Origin: JAZDLC01 sp043802345
Lineage (GTDB): Bacteria > Planctomycetota > B15-G4 > JADJEK01
Length of the DNA stretch: 26,830 nucleotides
Direction: 5' to 3'
Assembly (NCBI GenBank): GCA_043802345.1
Contig: JAZDLC010000295.1
Coordinates: 1-26,830 of the forward strand
Shown piece after piece: positions 22,854 through 26,830 of this stretch. The notes below the pieces were generated by a model. That model did not search any database. It was given only the letters and a program-made list of their open reading frames with translations, and was not told the origin of the DNA. Every line of letters starts with the position of its first letter. Position 1 is the stretch's first letter. The translations under genes were made by a program, and so were the position numbers.

Positions 22854-23936
22854 ATGACTGCCATGATCATGACTCTCGTCCTGCTGTTCGGAGTCTCGTC
22901 CGCTTGCCCGGCGCGGAACGCGCAGGAGGCTCCCAAACTCAAGGTAGAGGAGAGCCATGTCCAGCTCGGGACGATCTTCGAGGGCAGCCGCACCTCCCAT
23001 GTGTTCAAGCTGGAGAATGTCGGTTCGGCGGCGCTGACCCTTCGCCGCATCAAGAGTCATTGCCGCTGCGCCACCTCCACCCTGAAGATCGCCTCGGCAA
23101 AGGAAGAGATCACGCCCGACTTGACCGGTGCCTTTTCCGCCGACTCCCTTCCCTCGATCGCGCCCGGCGCAGCCGCCGAACTCCACATGACCCTCAACAC
23201 CGAGGGCTTCCTGGCGCACGAGTACAGGAAGACCCTGAGGATCATCTCCAATGATCCGGACGTCCCGGAGTTCGAGCTCGTCATCTACTTCACTGTGGAG
23301 CTCCCGGCCACGGCGGACCCGAAGCGTCTCGATTTCGGGACGATTCCGAGGGGCCAGACCAGCACGCTGTCGACCACGCTGACCATCCATGAAGACAAGA
23401 AGTTCTCGTTCGTCGGCGCAGCCATCATGGATGGCATGACCGCCGACCTGGAGGCACTCGAGGTGGGCGACGCTCCGCGCGCCTGGCTGCTCACGGTCAC
23501 GGCGACGGCAAGCCTGCCCGTAGGGAAGTTCATCGCCCCGATCAAGGTCACCACCGACGACCCCGAGATCAAGGAGATCCAGCTCCAGGCGTACGGCGAA
23601 GTGCTCTCGCCTCTCAGATTCACACCCGGTGACGGCGAGGAGAGGGTGCTCGTGATCGGCGCGGTGGAGCCGACGCAGGGCGCCACCAAGACGATCACTG
23701 TCGAGAACATCGAGCCGGAGAAACCGCTGGCCATCACCGAGGTGAAGATCGAAGGGATGCGGGAAGGCCAGGCAGAGGCAAGGTTGCGGACCATCAAGGA
23801 AGGCGTGTCGTACGAGATCGACGTCAGCATCCTGCCCGGCCAGAAGCCCAGGCCGTTCACGGGGAACGTGGTCGTCTTTGGTGAAGGGCTGGAGAAGGAC
23901 GGTCACAGGATCCGCTTCCGCGGCGTCCTGAGATGA
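22854..23936 (+). CDS. Exported DUF1573 protein
   Basis: 360 residues with a hydrophobic N-terminal signal (about 1-23). Residues about 28-150 form a DUF1573 Ig-like domain: FEGSRTSHVFKLENVGSAALTLRRIKSHCRCA carries the usual Cys-x-Cys (C70, C72), and ISNDPDVPEFELVIYF closes it. A second Ig-like domain (about 152-250) opens with PKRLDFGTIPRGQTSTLS and closes with TTDDPEIKEIQL. A third beta-rich domain fills the rest. Such proteins are periplasmic or surface-bound, common in Bacteroidota and Planctomycetota, and of unknown function. It lies 56 bases after the anti-sigma gene. Confidence 0.85.
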   Translation: MTAMIMTLVLLFGVSSACPARNAQEAPKLKVEESHVQLGTIFEGSRTSHVFKLENVGSAALTLRRIKSHCRCATSTLKIASAKEEITPDLTGAFSADSLPSIAPGAAAELHMTLNTEGFLAHEYRKTLRIISNDPDVPEFELVIYFTVELPATADPKRLDFGTIPRGQTSTLSTTLTIHEDKKFSFVGAAIMDGMTADLEALEVGDAPRAWLLTVTATASLPVGKFIAPIKVTTDDPEIKEIQLQAYGEVLSPLRFTPGDGEERVLVIGAVEPTQGATKTITVENIEPEKPLAITEVKIEGMREGQAEARLRTIKEGVSYEIDVSILPGQKPRPFTGNVVVFGEGLEKDGHRIRFRGVLR

Positions 23937-24258
23937 CGCAGGCCGGAGTGGGTCCTCGACTCTCCGGGTAGTCGTTCGGGCATTCCCACGCGGTTGGTGG
24001 AGAAGCTCGACCCGGATGAAGAAAACGCCACTCAGGCCCGCCGCCGCCAGCCAAGAGGTCTGGGTGAATCCCTGGCCGGTCGGCGCTTTGGGTCGGCAGG
24101 AAGAGAGCAAGCTCCGTGCCGCCAGGCGGCCCGTGCCGAACTGCCGGCAGGACGCTTACCTGCCTCCACAACCCGGTGGGGACTGCTTCGATTCGCGCTT
24201 ACCGCGAAGCAAGCCGGTGCCTCATTTCGCAGCACCCCCGAACAATCACCGGGTGTGA
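23937..24258. other. 322-base convergent gap with three consecutive hairpins
   Basis: No ORF here has a convincing ribosome site or protein signature. Three stems lie in a row: GCCGC-CAG-GCGGC (24118-24130), GGCAGG-ACGCTTA-CCTGCC (24146-24164) and TTCGCG-CTTAC-CGCGAA (24192-24208). The last has an alternative outer stem TGCTTCG/CGAAGCA (24184-24211). The octamer CGCTTACC spans the loop of both the second and third hairpins (24153-24160 and 24196-24203) although their stems differ. None has a T-run. It may be a structured 3' region or small RNA; no known family was recognised. Confidence 0.4.
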
Positions 24259-25032
24259 TCATGCGGGCTGGAATCGTCCGAGCAGCTTCCTCGAGACCGG
24301 CTCGAACCAGCCGAGCAACCAGCCCTTCAGCGGCGTGGACAGCAGCCAGCTCATGGACAGGAGGGCGATGAAACCCCCTCCCACCAGATTGTCCGTCAGC
24401 CAATGGGCCCCGGCGATCATGCGGGGGAGAGAGAAGGCCACTGCCATGACCGCGTACAGAATGCCCCAGCGTCTCCCGCCGTAGAACCAGAGGAAGACGT
24501 TCAGCATCATCAAGCACATGCTGTGATCACCCGGAAACGACTTCTTCGACCCATCCTTCGCGGCGATCCAGGTCACTTGCTCCGAAACCCTGATCGCGGA
24601 GTCGATGACCCGAGTGGGGCTTTCCCGATCGATCTGGAAGACGTCCATATCCGCGAACTTGCGGACCGCCAGGATGACCAACAGGATCATGACCGTCGCC
24701 GCGGAGCGGCGCACGAACCGGCTGCGACGCCCCTCGGTGACGAAGCACCAGAGCAAGATCACGGTCAGAATGAACGGCACCAGGTCGAACTTGCGATTGT
24801 TGGTGACCGCCACCGTGATCTGCCACCACCTGGGTCCGTCCAGGCTCCCGTTCAGCACCCCGAAAACCGAGCGGTCAAGCCCGTCCCAGAGAGACCTCGT
24901 GGGTGCGTAGATCCACGATCCGAGCAGCAGGACCGCCCCCAGGTTGCAGATGAGGAGCGCCGACACGCTCCAGCGCCTGCGCGCGTCGTCGGGAGTCTGC
25001 CGCTTCAGGGAGGGAGGTTCCTGAGTCTCCAT
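24259..25032 (-). CDS. PAP2-family membrane phosphatase
   Basis: 257 residues with about five or six hydrophobic segments (from about 22-42, 84-98, 111-124, 174-184, 190-203, 218-232). The acid-phosphatase motifs are visible: an RK...RESPTR region (124-141) for motif 1, SFPGDHS (165-171) for motif 2, and R204-x5-H210-x3-D214 (PRMIAGAHWLTDN) for motif 3. Motif 2 has Phe-Pro-Gly-Asp-His rather than the usual PSGH. The family dephosphorylates lipid or isoprenoid phosphates at the membrane; the substrate is not evident. It lies 48 bases after the UbiD gene on the same strand and may share its transcript. Confidence 0.88.
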   Translation of the reverse strand: METQEPPSLKRQTPDDARRRWSVSALLICNLGAVLLLGSWIYAPTRSLWDGLDRSVFGVLNGSLDGPRWWQITVAVTNNRKFDLVPFILTVILLWCFVTEGRRSRFVRRSAATVMILLVILAVRKFADMDVFQIDRESPTRVIDSAIRVSEQVTWIAAKDGSKKSFPGDHSMCLMMLNVFLWFYGGRRWGILYAVMAVAFSLPRMIAGAHWLTDNLVGGGFIALLSMSWLLSTPLKGWLLGWFEPVSRKLLGRFQPA

Positions 25033-25080
25033 GGAAGGCGGACAGTATGAGCGCCACGCCGGGGATTCAAGTGCGGTCGA

Positions 25081-26830
25081 TCAGAACCCGTACTCGTCCC
25101 AGCGCCGGTCCACCAGGCCGCGAATCTCCTCGCTCATCTCCAGGATCGGCGGAAAGTCCCGAACCGGCTGCGCCCCGTCACCGCCGCTCGACAGCTTCGC
25201 CGTGGCATCGAAGCCGATTCCGCCGCCGTCCCGCAGGAGGTCCCGGCCTGGATCGGTATTCGCGCACAGATGAAACAGGACGTCGTCCAGATCGTCCGTG
25301 TTCACCCGCATCCCAACCGCGATCACCATTTCGGAAGCCGCTCTCCGGGGCCGCTTCAGGACGGCCTGGAGCGCCTCCCGTCCCGGGGAAACTCCGCGTC
25401 CTTCCACCCCCACCACGAGCAACCTCCCACCAGCGACCTCAGGTACGCTCACTGAGGCGATACCGGCCTTGCCGAGCAGCTGGTCCGAGATGAAGCCGCG
25501 GTCGTCCTCCGTCAAAACCCGGTATTCCGGGCCGGGAGTGAGCGGGATTCCTGAAAGCTCCTCGCCGGGTACCTTGCGCGTGGCATCGAACCCGAGCTTC
25601 GATCCGGCCCCCAGCCTCGGAGCGGCATGATCCAGAATGTCCAGCGGCCCGTTGATCCGCTCCAGATCCCGGCCGAAGTGGCACCGCTCGAAGACCGCCT
25701 TCAGGACCTGATCCTGGTCGTGAACGTCCACGTCTCCGTCCACCACGACGATGTACTTGGTCCAGGCCATCTGCCCCGCTCCCCAGAGCGACATCATCAC
25801 CCGCCGGCCCTGGAGCGGATACTCCTTCCGGATCCTCACGAAGACGAAGTTGTGGAAGCAGCCGAACATCGGCAGGTGATAATCCTCGATATCCGGCGTC
25901 ATGAGCCGCAGCGGTGGCAGGAAGATCCTCTCCGTGGCCTTGCCCAGGTAGTAGTCCTCCTGAGGCGGCAGTCCGACCACCGTGGCGGGGAAGATTGCCT
26001 GCTTCCTCCGCGTCACCGCCGTGACCTCCACGAGCGGGTAGCGGTCGGGCAGGGAGTAGAACCCCGTGTGGTCCCCGAACGGCCCCTCGAACACCGCCCC
26101 CGGCCCGATTCCGTCAGAGCACACCCGCGGGTCGTACCCCGGCATTCCGCACTCGTGGCTCACGTACCCTTCGATGACCAGCTCGCTGTTGGCCGGCACG
26201 CGGATCGGCACTGTCTTCGCAGGAACCAGAGGAATGCCACGGCCGTTCAGAAACCCGGCCATCAGCAACTCGCTCACGCGCGGAGGGAGCGGCGCGGTGG
26301 CGGCATACGGCAGGACCGGCTCTCCGCCGAAGCAGATGGCCACCGGCATTCTCTCGCCCCGGGCCTTGAACGAACGCCAGTGCGCGGCGCCATCGTGATG
26401 CATGTGCCAGTGCATGACGAGGTGACGCGGGCCCACCAACTGGAGGCGATACATGCCGATGTTGTGCGACGGCGGACGCTCGAGCCCCTGGTCCTCCGCC
26501 CGGATGGTGTGCACCCCGGCGAACGTGATGTAGCGCCCCTCCCCCTCCCGGGTCCCGGCCTGCTCGGCGGTCAGTCCAAAACCGACCGCCAGCGGATCGC
26601 CGTCCAATGGCCAGCACTTGATCAGCGGCAGGCGCCGGAGGTCGACCTCTCCCCGGGATGCCAGATGCACGACCTCCTGGCAGATGCCACGGCGGACGGC
26701 GCGGGGAGGGACCCGCAGGAGCGGCAGGAACTCCCGTGCCCGGCCGAGCAGATCCCACAGGCTCGCAGGAGGCGCCGCCTGAAGCAACGACGCGATCCTG
26801 GAGGCGACCTGCTGAAACCCACCCTCCTGG
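25081..26830 (-). CDS. UbiD-family decarboxylase, menaquinone-type (N-terminus beyond window)
   Basis: 582 residues are visible and the frame is open to the window edge, so the first roughly 30-50 residues are missing. UbiD blocks are clear: CQEVV..GEVDLRRLPLIKCWP, HNIGMYRLQ, HWHMHHDGAAHW, GERMPVA, the catalytic EGPFGDHTGFY (Glu and Asp five residues apart), TVVGLPPQEDYYLGKATERIFLP and KLGFDATRK. A long C-terminal part follows and ends in a second GFDATAK and the sequence EEIRGLVDRRWDEYGF. That extension is typical of UbiD proteins linked to the futalosine menaquinone route (MqnL-like) rather than ubiquinone. The family needs prenylated FMN supplied by a UbiX partner, which is not in the window. 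Confidence 0.9.
   Translation of the reverse strand, partial: QEGGFQQVASRIASLLQAAPPASLWDLLGRAREFLPLLRVPPRAVRRGICQEVVHLASRGEVDLRRLPLIKCWPLDGDPLAVGFGLTAEQAGTREGEGRYITFAGVHTIRAEDQGLERPPSHNIGMYRLQLVGPRHLVMHWHMHHDGAAHWRSFKARGERMPVAICFGGEPVLPYAATAPLPPRVSELLMAGFLNGRGIPLVPAKTVPIRVPANSELVIEGYVSHECGMPGYDPRVCSDGIGPGAVFEGPFGDHTGFYSLPDRYPLVEVTAVTRRKQAIFPATVVGLPPQEDYYLGKATERIFLPPLRLMTPDIEDYHLPMFGCFHNFVFVRIRKEYPLQGRRVMMSLWGAGQMAWTKYIVVVDGDVDVHDQDQVLKAVFERCHFGRDLERINGPLDILDHAAPRLGAGSKLGFDATRKVPGEELSGIPLTPGPEYRVLTEDDRGFISDQLLGKAGIASVSVPEVAGGRLLVVGVEGRGVSPGREALQAVLKRPRRAASEMVIAVGMRVNTDDLDDVLFHLCANTDPGRDLLRDGGGIGFDATAKLSSGGDGAQPVRDFPPILEMSEEIRGLVDRRWDEYGF

Noticed and set aside
23937..24258. Cobalamin riboswitch, RNase P RNA, SRP RNA or tRNA in the gap
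   Set aside because: GCCACT and AGGAAG strings drew attention, but none of the other conserved blocks of these RNAs is present in order.
24016..24258. 80-residue plus-strand ORF
   Set aside because: Weakly placed GGAG, no recognisable motif, and it ends exactly at the neighbouring gene's stop region; the hairpins explain the segment better.

Overview
The window is GC-rich, almost fully coding bacterial chromosome. No rRNA, tRNA, CRISPR array, insertion sequence or phage gene was recognised. The best guess for the host is a Planctomycetota or similar lineage. The clues are a squalene-cyclase-repeat exported protein of the type abundant there (16870-17859), a DUF1573 protein, a FecR-like anti-sigma factor and a menaquinone-type UbiD decarboxylase. 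This is inference from gene content, not phylogeny.

Region 1 (1-13436, all minus strand) is one long type IV pilus / type II secretion-like operon. In transcription order it encodes: a GspG/PilA-like major prepilin, a second prepilin, PilM, PilN, PilO, a PilP/GspC-like protein, a secretin, a TPR lipoprotein, a membrane PAS histidine kinase, a stand-alone receiver, a membrane GAF protein with a degenerate GGDEF domain, a STAS protein, a GspE-type ATPase, a GspF-type platform protein, a 37-residue mini-prepilin and a PilX-like protein cut by the window edge. From pilM to gspF nearly every junction is a 1-14 base start/stop overlap. The order PilM-N-O-P-secretin-TPR-ATPase-platform resembles MSHA pilus operons. 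The ATPase N-terminus carries two MshEN-like (c-di-GMP-binding) 24-residue motifs. A complete signalling cassette is therefore built into the assembly operon, next to an ATPase that looks c-di-GMP-responsive. This is the most interesting part of the window.

Region 2 (13437-13747) is the leader of that operon. It holds a leftward intrinsic-terminator-like hairpin, a perfect 12-base inverted repeat and a small tetraloop hairpin that competes with it, so it is a candidate riboregulatory leader.

Region 3 (13748-17859, plus strand) holds an acidic, low-complexity hypothetical protein, a large ChaN-like lipoprotein with a hydrolase-like middle, a 67-residue protein resembling the C-terminal segment of flagellar rod/hook proteins, and the squalene-cyclase-repeat protein.

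Region 4 (17987-21341, minus strand) is a three-gene set: B12-binding radical SAM protein, AlkA-type DNA glycosylase and DUF2891 protein. Region 5 (21612-23936, plus strand) is an ECF sigma factor, its zinc-finger/FecR-like anti-sigma factor with an unusual exported cysteine cluster, and a DUF1573 protein that may be leaderless. A 322-base gap follows with three consecutive hairpins, two of which share a loop octamer. Region 6 (24259-26830, minus strand) is a PAP2 phosphatase behind a UbiD-family decarboxylase that runs off the right edge.
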